A stretch of 64,000 nucleotides of DNA from positions 195,032,954 to 195,096,953 of the forward strand of contig CM019063.1 in the NCBI GenBank assembly GCA_009667805.1, given 5' to 3'. Of this stretch, positions 23,651 to 35,100 are shown piece after piece. Within the stretch, counting starts at the first letter, position 1. Each line of letters starts with the position of its first letter. This DNA comes from Leptobrachium leishanense. Its lineage: Eukaryota > Chordata > Amphibia > Anura > Megophryidae. The position numbers were made by a program, and so were the translations under genes. The notes below the pieces were generated by a model, which saw only the letters and a program-made list of their open reading frames with translations, had not been told where the DNA came from and made no database searches.

Positions 23651-23815
23651 AGCCGGTCAAAGTGGTTCAAATTGACAGGAGCTGTTTTATTAAGAGCAGA
23701 ATTTCGACATTTCCCATAGGAGCATGCAATGCTTGACAAAGGTTCCTGCTGGAGCCGAAACATTGATCTAAATAAAACAGCTCCTGTCACATTTGAACCA
23801 TTTTGTGACTGGCTC
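23651..23815. repeat. 44-bp-arm inverted repeat with hammerhead-like loop
   Basis: The left arm GAGCCGGTCA...GACAGGAGCTGTTTTATT pairs with AATAAAACAGCTCCTGTC...TGACTGGCTC. The loop (about 23693-23770) holds the hammerhead-like motif at 23726-23768. It could be an inverted duplication of a Penelope-like or retrozyme-like terminus. Confidence 0.7.
23726..23768 (+). ncRNA. Hammerhead-like motif
   Basis: TTGACAA (against CTGANGA), stem II GGTTCC-TGCT-GGAGCC, then GAAA-CATTG-ATC. Upstream CAATG can pair with CATTG. The core is degenerate and activity is doubtful. Confidence 0.35.
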
Positions 23816-24177
23816 TTCTTTTCTTGTATCTCTGCTGTTGGGCTGGCTGCCTGAATTGTTCGGAACCCATGAGTTAACCTTGTGTATATTGGTAATTAAA
23901 ACGATTGTGCTATTTCAAACAAATTTTTTTCAAGAAATTAAACCACCAACAGTCTTAAAATACAATCTTCATTAGGATAGATACCTTTGAGACTGCGGTC
24001 CATCCATGATGACTTAAATCTGTAATTTATATATTTATCCAATTACATGTGATTATTAGAATTTTTTCTTTTGCCTGTCTCCAAGAACTCAACCCCAAAA
24101 TCCTATTATAATATAATTAAATGTTTTCTCTACAGAGCAGTGACATCTTGTGTATACTTGAAGGTACTGCAGACTTA

Positions 24178-25073
24178 CAGGGTTATTCAAAGAGAATTGA
24201 AAAGTCACCGCACGTTCGGTGACTTTTCGTTCTCTTCAATTCGGTGCGATTTGGCGATCCCATTTCGGTGACCCTGCGGTGTATTCAGCAAGCACCACAG
24301 GGCCGTCGTAGTGCAGGGAAAAGCCGCCGCAAACCCAACGAACTGTCACTGCAAAACCCTGCGAGCGCACACCGAAACCCGCAAAAACATCTGGATTAAC
24401 CCCGTCGAACACGCCGGAGAAACCCGAGCAGCCGCCGATCACAGCGCAGAGCAGCTGCCGGGAAAACCCGACACCGCAGATGAATGGAGTGAAAGAAAAA
24501 AACACAGTACGCTTGAATGTTTGAAAAGTGAAACGCTGTTTGCAAAAAACTACAGAACGAAAATGTCTGAAATTTACATATAAGATCCAATGAATGATAA
24601 TAAAAAGGGCTGTTACAGAAAAAAGAAAAAAGGATTTAAAAACAATTCGCTAAAAAATCCCCAAAATTGCCTAGAAGGTCCTAAAAAATTTATACATAGA
24701 GACTTTTTACTGCAGAATATTATAATCAACGGTTTATTAGTTATTGAATTAAAACGGGAATATTTTTAACATTGAAGCCTATGGGATTCGCCTGAATAAA
24801 CCTGTCGAATGAAACCACCGACCAGCAGGGCAATTCAGCAACTTTTCGCTGCTGCTTTTTGTTCTCTGAATAGACGAAGCAGTGCTTCTCTATGGAGAAT
24901 TCACTGCCCTCGAACAGGCACCGAACAGGCACCGTATGTGCAGGCAATTTCGCCAACATTTGGCGAACTGCCTGCTCTCTGAATAACCGAATGGCCAGGA
25001 AAGGTAACCGTACACTGAATTTCACTGTCCGGTTACATTTCGGCCACAATTCGGATCTCTTTGAATAACCCTG
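24178..25073. mobile_element. PIF/Harbinger-like element, long copy
   Basis: TTA at 24175-24177 and 25074-25076; ends CAGGGTTATTCAAAGAGA as in the MITEs at 162 and 42511. The 896-bp interior lacks a transposase. Its right half (about 24520-24830) matches 29440-29715 inside hAT E. Confidence 0.8.
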
Positions 25074-25076
25074 TTA

Positions 25077-25827
25077 GTAGTATTAAGGTGTTTGATTTTC
25101 CTAATCCAACATAGGTCCCTATTCCAAGGTTGATGTTAACCACAGCAGTTGTAATAAAAAAAATATAATAGTAAGGGCATTCATTAGTGTCTGACAATAT
25201 ATATATATATATATGCCAAGAAAAAGTGCTTGATACCCCACAGAGCTTTTCAAGGAAATAATGGCAAACAGAATATATTTGTAATCCTTCACCAGTGCAC
25301 TAAAATGTTAGTAATCAATAATTTGGTGGTGATTTTTATGGTCTCACCACCCCAGTGTAGCCTCACAAAAATGGATCACACTTTTTGCATAAAGAATCTT
25401 TTGCTACTACAATGTAACAGTGTTGGAGAGCTTTGAGGTAACAGCCGGTGAATGGATGTAACACTCCAATGATCCTTCTGTTGTATATCTACAGTCAATC
25501 TGCAGTGTATGCTCATAAAGAGGGACTACATGGTGCAGTATATTACAATATTTCCCTCTCTGAATCCCCTATGGGGTACTTACAAGCTATAGAGCCTATG
25601 CCTTGGCTCTAAGTGTATGCGCCTTTGGGGTTCTTCCAGGCTACCCCCAGCATTCAAAGAGATGGAATACAGGGACGCTGGTCTCAAAGCAAAAGAAGCA
25701 TTTATTGATCTTTAAAAACCACATGAACAATAAAAACAGTATAAATAAAAACCGAGACGCATTTTGCCTGTAGTACGCCCAGCTTTGTCAGTTTGGTGCC
25801 CTTCAGTGGCAAATTCACCCCTCTTTG
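25077..25827. other. Unassigned, Penelope-like tail possible
   Basis: Includes an (AT)n tract (25197-25213). The minus strand carries a hammerhead-like motif (25751-25793) followed by TTTTTATTT and AATAAA-rich sequence, the arrangement seen at the other hammerhead-like sites. Confidence 0.35.
25751..25793 (-). ncRNA. Hammerhead-like motif, degenerate
   Basis: Minus strand: CTGACAA, then AGCTGGGCGTACTACAGG as a poorly paired stem II, CAAA where GAAA is expected, then ATGCGTC ending in GTC. Reported because four other sites share this order. Confidence 0.25.
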
Positions 25828-26396
25828 AGTAACCCTATAGTTACATCGGTTGAAAAAAAGACATGCGTCCATCGAGTTCAGCCTTTCACACAACATCTAC
25901 TGTTGCTGATCTAAAAGAAGACAAAAACAGCCTGAAGCGCTTGCCAAAATGCAACACACTTGGAAAAAATTCTCCTTGACCCCAGATGGCAGTCAGATTT
26001 CTCCTGGGTTCAAGCAGCTTTTACCCACATACTAAATATTGTAACCCCTAATATATTTTTGCAAGAAAACATCCAGTCGCTATTTAAACGTCTGTATAAA
26101 CTCTGACCCAACCACCTCAACAGGCAGAGAATTCCACAGCTTTATTGTTCTAAATGTAAAAAATAACCCTTCCTATCCTTTAGGCTGCATTTCCTTTTGT
26201 CCAGTCTAAATGGGTGACCTCGTGTCCTGTGTATAGTCTTATTAATGAATAGGTTTCCAGACAATAGTTTATAATGGCCCTGTATATATTTCTATAAAGT
26301 TATCAGATCCCCTCTAAGGTGCCGTTTCTCTAAACTAAACAGGTTTAAGCTTGTTAGCCTTTCCTTATAACTTAAATCTTCCATTCCCCTGATTAA

Positions 26397-28391
26397 CCCC
26401 TTGTCACATTTTCCCTGTTTTTGGCCGCGCCCCCTGGTGGTGAGGGGCATTCATGTCTATTTTCCCCTGTTTGATGTTTGGCTTTGCTGTCTGGGGTTCT
26501 GCTGTGATCTCCTGGTCTAATCACAGAGTCCCACTCCCTATTTAATTCCCAGCAGCACAATGCTTCTTTGCCTGGTTGTCAGAGTTCACTTGGTGGCTTT
26601 GTTCCTGTGTCCTGATCCTGGTTCCCTATTCCTCGCGTTGCTGTATAGCTTCATGTCTGGTATTCTCGTGTATGACCCATTGGCTTCGGTTCTGGTTTTC
26701 TCTCTTGTCTGGACTCTGTATCTTGTATATATTCTGTGTATGACTTATTGGCGTGTCTTCTGGATTCCTCTCTTGAAAGTGTCCTGTAACCTGTATGCCC
26801 GTTCTGTTGCCGTTCTCTACTTATCCTGACCATTCTTAAATGTTTCATGTTCCGTGTGTTTGCTTTATCTGAGTTTAGTTTATTTAGAGGCCAACTTAGA
26901 AGGACCTCTTCAGTCTAGGATTTTGTCTTTGTTAACCCTCGCTCTTCTTGCTCCCCCTGCTCTGTCATACTTTGTGAGGTGTTCTCCCTAGTTAGAGGCC
27001 AACTACAGGACCTACCCCAGCTTAGTATTCCTTTAGCTTTCTTCCATGCCCTCCTGTCCCTCGTGTTTCAGTCTGGTTCGCCTCTTATCTGTAATCTGTA
27101 TACAGTAGAAGTGCTGTACCAAGCCATCGGCTCACCTGCCTAAAGGGCTATTCTCCTTGTTCTGAGCCACCACGATGGCCCAAATGGGCCCCCACCGTGA
27201 CACCCCTTTGCTGCGGATGACATGTGGGGGGACGTCATGAGGATTCCCCGCAACAAGTGGAGGACGTCCCCCACATATCATGGGGTCTCCAGCCAAGGGG
27301 AAGATCCCAGTTCTGGTTTTCTGCCTCCTGGAATGGCTTTTCTCTCTGTGTCTCCCCTCCCTCTTTGCTTTCTTTCCTTCTTTCTCCCTTCGGAAACCTA
27401 GACATGCAAAGAGGGGAGGGAGGGGTGGGGGTAGAGAATATCCTCAGCCAGCACAGCTACACTGTCCCTCCTCCCTTATCCCCCATTTACCCTACTATTC
27501 TTGCCAGCAGCAGCAGCTTCCCCAGAACACCCTGAATCAAAATAAACAATGGCACGGCTCTAGCTCACCTCATATCCCAGGCTGAGATCAAATATGGAAG
27601 TGATGGCGCGAAGCGTTATTATTCATTGGTCCATCTAAAACACAAGCCACTGGACTGCTGCAAGGAGAGTGGGGGGGGGGGGTTGGATCCCTGTATTTCC
27701 ATTCTTTACACCCCAAAAAGTCAGGTGTCATTGGACAGGACAGTGTCTCACCTTTCTAATGATACCAAACACGACCATGTAAAATTTTAACGGAAAAAAA
27801 CAAACAAAGAACACGAAAAAAAACATAGAATTTTTTTATTTACTTTTTGTTCCAAAGCAATGGTAATGTCCATTTGTCACGTATAAAATGTGCTATACCA
27901 CTGCTGTTACTCACCTTCTCATTTCCCATGCCACGAGCAAGGTCAGTGTTTTATACATAGACTTTTTATTCATAAAACACAATGTGCCAAAATACAAGTG
28001 AGAAATTTAGTTTTTTCAGTTTTAGTTAAAATCACGTATTTTCTCAGAAAAATGCAGTATCAGGTTCCCATTTCTAATTTTTTGTCCCATAGAATATATA
28101 ACCACAAATATTTGAATGATAAAATGTGAAGAAAAATATTTTACACTCTGTAAATTATTGAAATCTGAATGGAAATTTACATTGCATTTTTTGTTATAGC
28201 ATACTGACAGGACACGACATACATATAATAATGATATATTATGAATCTGCAGAGTCTGCTGAAAATAAAGATGCATAATTTGTCCGAGTCCTACAATAGA
28301 ACATGACTTCAAATTGCGTTTAAACATGATGAACATAAAACGTCCAAAATGAGATCAGCACACGGGGTGAAATGGTTCATCAGTGAAGGGG
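26397..28391. mobile_element. TTAA-flanked piggyBac-like element carrying a solo LTR
   Basis: TTAA at 26393-26396 and 28392-28395. The ends are CCCCTTTGCTG (the left end split by the LTR insertion at its first bases) and the complement of CCCCTTCACTG. It sits precisely within CR1 sequence. The interior 27208-28391 (about 1.2 kb) has no transposase. Confidence 0.75.
26402..27202 (+). mobile_element. Solo LTR (801 bp)
   Basis: TGTCACATTTTCCCTG...CACCGTGACA with a perfect 5-bp CCCCT duplication (26397-26401 and 27203-27207). No internal region, so it is the product of recombination between LTRs. CTATTTAATT (about 26538) may be a TATA-like box. Wording (GCCCCCTGGTGG, TGTATGAC, CTCTCTTGTCTG) is related to the LTRs at 7647 and 59455. 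Confidence 0.88.
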
Positions 28392-28680
28392 TTAATTTAG
28401 GTGCCCGCCTCTGCACTCTTTCTAGTGCCATAATATCTTTTTTTAAAACATATGACCAAAATTGCACAGCATATTCACGGTGCGGTCTTACCATTGATTT
28501 TTTAAAGAGGCAAAATCATGTTTTCATCCCGAGAATGAGTTCCCCTTTTAATGCATACCAACACCTTGCTGGCCTTGGCGACTGCAGTTTGACATTGGAC
28601 AATGTTGCTGAGTTTGGAGTCTATGACTATTCCGAAATCCATCTCCTGCCTTTATTTCCCTAACTCACTACCATTTAGGG

Positions 28681-28864
28681 CAGTGATTCTCAACTCCATT
28701 CCTCAGGACCCACTAACAGACCAGATTTTAAGGATTACTTTGGGTAAATACACACTGAATTTTGCAATCACTGACCAGCAAATGATTTCACCTGTGCTGT
28801 GCTTCAGATATCTGGCAAAACTGGCCCGTTAGTGGTTCCCGAGGACCGGAGTTGAGAAACACTG
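28681..28864. mobile_element. hAT-Charlie-like MITE (element D)
   Basis: Ends CAGTGATTCTCAACTCC and the complement of CAGTGTTTCTCAACTCC. The 8-bp duplication ATTTAGGG/ATTTTGGG has one mismatch. At 184 bp it is too short to code. These ends are common in vertebrate Charlie-group MITEs. Confidence 0.85.
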
Positions 28865-29053
28865 ATTTTGGGTATAGGTTGCTTTTGTGTTCTTCATCCA
28901 AAGTGCATAACCTTGCATTTATCTACATTAAATTTCATCTGACATTTTAATGCCCAGTCCCCCCAATCTTTCTAAATTCCTCTGCAGCGAAGTAACCTCT
29001 TGATCACATTTTATCACCTTTTTTTAGCTTTGTGTCATCTGCAAACACAACGA

Positions 29054-30590
29054 CACTGGTGTATTTTGGCCTAGGCCAACTAGGCCCAGGCCTAGGGCGG
29101 CACTTTCCAGGGGGCGGCGGCCCATACTGGGTGGCCCCACCCCAAAAAAAAAAAATTTTTTTTTTTTTTTACTTTTGCAAAGTATTTTACCAGGAAGGAT
29201 ACATTGAGATTTCACTAATTTACACTTTCAATTTCACTTTCCAGGGGGCAGCAAAAAACCTCACCACTAAATGGGTTACTCACAGAGCACTGAAATGACG
29301 CCAACTTTTTGGTGTTCTGTAGTTCCCTGCACTTAGGAGAATAAAATTTCCCCACCCTGCAGTGAATTCACCATTCACCGCAGGGTCCCCAAAGTGCATG
29401 GAGTCGGCCGCTGAATGCTGCCACCGCAAACCCGTGGCCTGCTGTTTTCAAAAGAACTACTGAACGAAAATGTCTGGAATTTACATATAAAAAAAGGGGG
29501 GGAATTTTGCCCAAAAAAATCTGAAAAATGACTAAAAGGTACTAAAAAAAAATCAATAAGTAAAGACTTTTTACTGCAGATTAAAATAATAAATGGTTTA
29601 TTAGATATTGCATAAAAACTGGAATTTTTTTAACATTGAAACCTATGGGGTTCGCCTGAATAAACCTGCAGATTGAAACCACCGAACATCAGGGCATTTC
29701 ACTGCCATTTCTCTGAGTCTCAGTACCACATGACTGGCTGAACCACGTGAAACGCACGCGCGCAGCTGCCCGCCCTTTCGTTAACACAGACTCTATTCTG
29801 GACTGAACACCCACCGGGAAGGGAATCAATGCTACAGTGCACCCTCTGACAGTGGCACCCCACTGCTGACAAGATGGCTCCACAGCATAATTGCTGTGTG
29901 CTCATATACACTCGGTTTGCTGGGAGTTTTACTGCAGTGGATTCTGATGCACTCATACACACCGAACATTGCATTGCTGGGAGTTTTATTGCTGTGGATT
30001 CTGTGATACACACTGCATATTACTGTGAGTTTTATTGCCCTGGAGCTCTGGGATACGCTCATACACACTGCACATTACTGTGAGTTTTATTGCTGTGCAG
30101 TTCTGTGATACGCTCCTACACACTGCACATTTCTGTGGGTTTTATTGCTGTGCAGCTCTGATATGCTCATACACAGTGCCCATTTCTGTGGGTTTTATTG
30201 CTGTGCAGCTCTGTGATACGCTCATATGCAGTGCACGTTTCTGTGGATTTTATTGTTCAACCAATTAGAGCGGCTGTGATCCCGATTACTTGACATGCGT
30301 GGCTGTTCTTTGTAAAAATGCTTGAATTTAAACATTTCAGAATTTTCTTTATCTCAATAGATACATTTGAAATGGTATACAAAATATACAAGTAGGCACT
30401 TGGTATCCACTTTTAATATAAAGAGAGGAAAAGGCGGAGCTCTAAGAGGAAAGGTGGAGCTTAAAGAGGAAGGGTGGGGATTAACCAGGAAGAGGTGTGC
30501 CCTTGACAGGAAGGGGTGCGTCAAATTTAAATTAGGGGGTGCACGAGTTTAGTCAGGCCTAGGGCAGCACAAAACCTAAATACACCACTG
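29054..30590. mobile_element. hAT element E
   Basis: A perfect 8-bp duplication CACAACGA (29046-29053 and 30591-30598) lies in the FADDTK-encoding part of the CR1 RT. Ends CACTGGTGTATTTTGG and the complement of CAGTGGTGTATTTAGG. Contents: a SINE/LINE-tail fragment (about 29165-29235, minus), a block matching the Harbinger element at 24178, a CACGTG-containing GC patch near 29740, and the 55-bp tandem repeat. Confidence 0.9.
29885..30262 (+). repeat. 55-bp tandem repeat in hAT E
   Basis: About seven units of the type CTCATACACACTGCACATTA + CTGTGAGTTTTATTGCTGTG. Related units occur in elements A (12612-12680), H (52150-52370) and, more diverged, B (19330-19770). Confidence 0.88.
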
Positions 30591-31245
30591 CACAACGATA
30601 CACGACATCCGATGCCTATCTCAAGCTAATTTATAGATAAATTTAATAGAACTGCTCCTATAACAGACTTCTGAGGGACACCACTTACCACGGCTGTCCG
30701 TCTTGAAAATTTACCATTTATGACCACTCTCTGTACCCTATCTTTTAGCCAAGAACAAGCGTTTTCATACAGGCCAATTTTTCTTCATTTGAATAGTAAT
30801 CTCATGTGGAACTGTGTCAAAAGCTTTGGCAAAATCCAAGTAAATCACATCCACTGTGAGCCCATGCTCTATACTTTTACATCTTCATAGAATGCAATTA
30901 GTTTAGTCTGACATGATCTGTGTTTCATAAAACCATGCTGATTCCTGCTAAGGACATTATGCCTCCCAATGAATCCCTGAATATTATCCCTTAGTAACAC
31001 CTCAAATACTTTCCCAGCCACAGATGTTAAGCTCACAGGTCTATAATTCCTAAGCAGACATTTTGAACCATTTTTGAATTTAGGGACCACATCAGCTTTT
31101 CTCCAATCTTCTGGTATGATTCCTGAAAGAAAAGAATCCTGAAAGATTAAAAATAGAGGTTTACATATTTCAACACATAGCTCCCTAAGTACTCGTGGGT
31201 GAATTCCATCTGGCCCTGGGGCCTTGTTCACATTCACTTTGTTTA
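30591..31245 (-). pseudogene. CR1-type reverse transcriptase fragment
   Basis: The minus strand encodes NKAPGPDGIHPRVLREL, FQDSFLSGIIPEDWRKADVV, NYRPVSLTSVAGKVFE and NQHGFMKHRSCQT, the first RT blocks of CR1/L2-clade LINEs (cDNA synthesis at the nick). The frame is open from 31245 to 30869; frame breaks follow. The YADD region lies in the segment interrupted by hAT E. Not functional. Confidence 0.88.
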
Positions 31246-31576
31246 GGCTGGGGTCAGACGAGCACACTTCGTGCGACCGTACTGACGTGCCTCCCGGCTT
31301 CCATCACAGCGTTGTGACGCTTTGAGGCCGTCCACACGCTGTAGCACACGCATGAATTGCACTTGCTAACCCGGACGTGCTGCGGATGTGCCAAAACGCT
31401 AAGACGCGAGTTCAACAGGGCTGCAAGGCGCGATTCTCCATAGGAGGATCAAGCCTTGCAGCGCTGAGTGCCCTATCTGCGCTCAGCGAGGTGGCCAGAC
31501 GGGCGTCAGAGTGGAAAGAACATCCACTCTCACAGACGTTCCTTCAGCTCTGAAAAACTCTCATCTGACCCCGGCC
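31246..31576. mobile_element. PIF/Harbinger-like MITE, second family
   Basis: TTA at 31243-31245 and 31577-31579; ends GGCTGGGGTCAGACGAGC and the complement of GGCCGGGGTCAGATGAG. Interior is CpG-rich. Related to 55497-55922. Confidence 0.75.
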
Positions 31577-32150
31577 TTAGTTACTACAGCACCTTGTCTT
31601 GAGTTAGTCAGTCACATTTTATTAGTGATTTGCATATCTCTTGTCATAGGTTCCTCTTTGATATATACTGAAGAAAAGTAAGCATTCAACACTTCTGCCT
31701 TTTCTTGATCTTCATTAACTAACAGCCCTGTCTCCGATTTTAGAAAACCGACACTTTCACTCTTGTTTTGTTTTTTTTAGAATTTATGTTCTTAAAGAAT
31801 CTTTTGGGGTTGGTCTTGCTCTCTTAGGCTAAACTAAAAAATTAAAAAGTGATAGCCAATCTAATCACTTTTTTACATGTTTTATTTGCTGACATATGCT
31901 TTATAGGATGCATCAGATTTATCCAATTTAAAAGATTTAAATGCCTCCTTTTTAGTTTTCATTTCCTGGGTTATCTTCCTACTGAGCCACTTTGGTTTCA
32001 GTCTGTTTCTTTTATATTTATTACTCAGTGGCATATATTGTGATGTGTACTTTTCTAGTGTTAGTTTAAAGATATTCCATTTATCCTCTGTGTTGTTCTA
32101 ATGAAAGAGTTTTTGCCAGTAAATGAGATTCAGAACTTCACTTATTTTAA

Positions 32151-32791
32151 CCCCTTCACTCCAAGATCAAGAAAATTCAGGGCTTCAAAGGCACCATCAG
32201 GTATAGATATGGATAATACATACAGAAAAACGGTGTCGCGCCTATTCTCTACCAGAGCAGCTGCAACAACCAGATGTATCCAGCCCAGTTCATGTATAAA
32301 ACATAACAATAAAAAAATATCTTCTGTGTAATTGAGGTTGAGAGCTTCACTTATCTTAACCCCTTCACTTCCGAGATCAAGATAACTCGGGACTTCAAAG
32401 GCACCATCAGGTATAGATATGGATTTATCTTGATCTGCAGTTCTAAAGGACAAAAGTAAATTAATTTTGTTTCCTTTTTTGCTGCAGAAGGTGCCCCTAA
32501 AGTTTTAACACTGTGGGCATAATGCACGAGGTGCTAAAACTTTAAAATCGGCTGAAGAATGCCCTGGCCTATAGGGCTTTCATCAGAGAACCACGAGCTG
32601 CAGCTCAAACAGCTGTAACTCCATTTTGGTCAGTAGATGGCGCCATCTGCCTTCCAAATAGGTTATTACAGTAAGGAATACACTTGGAATATTTCCAAAT
32701 AATTCTTACTGTTTAAATAATTAAAAATGATTTTCAAAAAAACACTGGATGCTGACAAGGGTTTTTTAGAAAATCTTTGGTAGGGAAGAGG
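32151..32791. mobile_element. TTAA-flanked piggyBac-like element with duplicated left end
   Basis: TTAA at 32147-32150 and 32792-32795; left end CCCCTTCACTCCAAGATC. A second left-end-like sequence, TTAACCCCTTCACTTCC, appears at about 32358, followed by the same words (GACTTCAAAGGCACCATCAG), so about 210 bp is tandemly duplicated. Confidence 0.65.
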
Positions 32792-33125
32792 TTAATGAGG
32801 TTGGCCTGTTAAAAATTATATGTTTTAGCATGCTCTCTATGATTTTGCTTTTTTGAATTATTTCAAAGCACACCATATTGTGGTCACTGTTTCCCATCTG
32901 GTCCCTTAATTGTAAATTTGACAAAAGATCCACATTGTTATAATGAGATCCAGACAGGTGTCCTTTCTAGTTGGTGCTTTTAACAGTTGTAACATGAAGG
33001 TATCATTTAGCAGGTTCAGGAACCGGATTCCCCTAGCTGAATTACTAAATTGTTTTGGTCTTGGTTTGAGAGGTTTAACGAGAAAAAAAAATATTTGGGT
33101 TATCAGGATTGACTTGGAATTCTAG

Positions 33126-33477
33126 AACTTGTGCAGGATATTCAAGACATAATAATTGTTTTTATGTATCTTTAATATATCTATATGGCTAAAAATCTTG
33201 GGAATGTTAAGGTGTTTATAAACAGCAGCAAGCAATTTCTACCTGAATTCCATTTATCTTTTACCTATAAGAATTTCCTTTTTCTTTTTTTTCTGAGGAT
33301 GTGCTTGATCTATAGTAGATCTCCCCTTGAACTGATACATTTTTGTTAAAAAAATGCATAATTGTTATTTTTTTGAATTGTGAAGAATTGTTAAGTCACT
33401 TAAAACTGGAGGTAAGAAAATCCAGTTGTTTTGACTAAGTGTCCTTTTACCAAAGCACCCAGTATAATAATACAGGA
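33126..33477. other. Unassigned, AT-rich
   Basis: Lies between the CR1 and the next LINE. No feature recognised. Confidence 0.45.
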
Positions 33478-33494
33478 AGCCATATGGAGATGTA

Positions 33495-33938
33495 GTGTAT
33501 GCAGCTGCCCCGCAAATACACCTCCAGAAACTTACTACATTGTATAACTCATTCTGCCGCTTTGTGCTACAATGTAACTACATGACCCACCATTGTGACT
33601 TGTTAAAAGAGCTAAACTGGCCGTCGCTGGAATCTAGACGCACTCTTCACCTTTCCAACCTGGTGTTTAAGAGCTTTTCTGGGAAGCTGCCACCCTACCT
33701 GAATAGACTGCTTCCCCTAGCAGTTCCCTCATCCTATAAACTCTGATCCAGGACCTGCAACTTACTTGAAATACCACAATACAAAAAGAAAGTGGCTCGA
33801 TCCTTATTTTCCTACAGAGCACCGCAATTATGGAATAACCTCCCAGACGCCATCAAATCTTCCCCCAGTCTAAAGTCACTCAAGAGCTCCCTATTAACAT
33901 ACCTCAATACAGAATGCACCTGTAAACATGTAACATAG
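33495..33938 (+). pseudogene. LINE polymerase C-terminal fragment
   Basis: Contains LQKLTTLYNSFCRFVLQC, LLKELNWPSLESRR, LVFKSFSGKLPPYL and, after one in-frame stop (about 33745), YRAPQLWNNLPDAIKSS, the conserved tail downstream of the RT domain in L2/Rex-type LINEs. The catalytic domain is absent. Confidence 0.75.
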
Positions 33939-34044
33939 TGAATATTAGGGATGCACCGATACCACTTTTTTAAGACCGAGTACGAGTACCGATACTTTTT
34001 TTATGTCATGTGAACACTTTTCAATAAGAACAGACCTCATATAA

Positions 34045-34077
34045 AAATGCCCCCAGCTCACATGTATATATCCCCCC

Positions 34078-34116
<39 letters not shown>

Positions 34117-34810
34117 ACCCCAGCTCACATGTAGCTTGTCCCCAGCTCACATGGATATATAGCTTGCCCCAGCTCATATGGATATATAGCTTGCCCCCAG
34201 CTCACATGGAGATTGCCCCCAGCTGTCATGGAGATTGCCCCCAGCTCACATGGATATGCCCCCAGCTCACATGGATATGCCCCCAGCTCTCATAGAGATT
34301 GCCCCCAGCTCACATGGATATGCCCCCAGCTCACATGGATATGCCCCCAGCTCACATGGATATTGCCCCAGCTCTCATGGATATGCCCCCAGCTCACATG
34401 GATATTGCCCCAGCTCTCATGGATCCGCCCCCAGCTCTCATGGATATGCCCCCAGCTCTCATGGATATGCCCCCAGCTCTCATGGATATGCTCCCAGCTC
34501 ACATGGATATGCCCCCATCTCTCATGGATATGCCCCCAGCTCACATGGATATTGCCCCAGCTCACATGGATATTGCCCCAGCTCACATGGATATTGCCCC
34601 ATCTCTCATGGATATGCCCCAGCTGACATGGATATGCTCCCAGCTCTCATGGATATGCCCCAGCTGACATGGATATTGTCCCAGCTCTCATGGAATGCTC
34701 CCCGCTCACATGGATATGCCCCCAGCTCACATGGATATGCCCCCAGCTCACATGGATATTGCCCCAGCTCTCATGGATATGCCCCAGCTCTCATGGATAT
34801 GCCCCCATCT
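34045..34810 (+). repeat. Minisatellite in hAT F
   Basis: About 21-24-bp units CTCACATGGATATGCCCCCAG. An (AT)n run lies at 34079-34110. Long frames on both strands result from stop-free units. Confidence 0.93.
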
Positions 34811-34815
34811 CGAAC

Positions 34816-35100
34816 GCTGGGGAAGCTGGCCGCGTGCATGATAAGCACGCGGCTAGCGTTCCCCTCCGGCGGCAGTGATACTCACCCGTCTGAAGGTCCG
34901 GTTGCCCTGCTGTGATGCGATCACGTGGCAGCCGGGCGCCTGTGGGACACTGCCTCCAGCCGAGAGGCAGCGTCACAGATGTGCCCGGCGGCCACGTGAA
35001 CGCATCACAGCAGCGCGACCGGACCTTCAAACGGTTGAGTATTGCTGCCGCTGGAGGGGAATGCTGGCCGCGTGCTTTTCATACACGCGGCCAGCTAGCC
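34816..35100. repeat. GC-rich hairpin in hAT F
   Basis: Imperfect arms (GCTGGCCGCGTGC...; TGAAGGTCCGGT against ACCGGACCTTCA; GTGATGCGATCACGTGGC against GCCACGTGAACGCATCAC) around a centre near 34955-34965. Confidence 0.8.

Larger units (their letters stand above)
23526..24174. other. Unassigned, with inverted repeat
   Basis: Apart from the inverted repeat 23651-23815 listed separately, no feature is seen. Confidence 0.45.
25828..33125 (-). mobile_element. CR1-type LINE, broken by five or more insertions
   Basis: Read on the minus strand, segments line up from the region before the reverse transcriptase (about 33125-31577) through RT (31245-30591, 29053-28865 and 28672-28396) to the C-terminus and 3' UTR (26392-25828, with GTCCATCGAGTTCAGCC near the 3' end). 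Interrupting elements: 32151-32791, 31246-31576, 29054-30590, 28681-28864 and 26397-28391. When each insert and one duplication are removed, flanking LINE sequence joins cleanly (for example ...CCCTGATTAATTTAGG...). The 5' boundary is uncertain. Confidence 0.75.

Noticed and set aside
27600..27630. Another hammerhead-like motif (GGCGCGAAGCGTTAT)
   Set aside because: No recognisable core or stem II; similarity is only to the GAAGCGTTA part.
34047..34915. Frames of 80-226 codons in hAT F
   Set aside because: Minisatellite translation in all frames, plus and minus; not genes.
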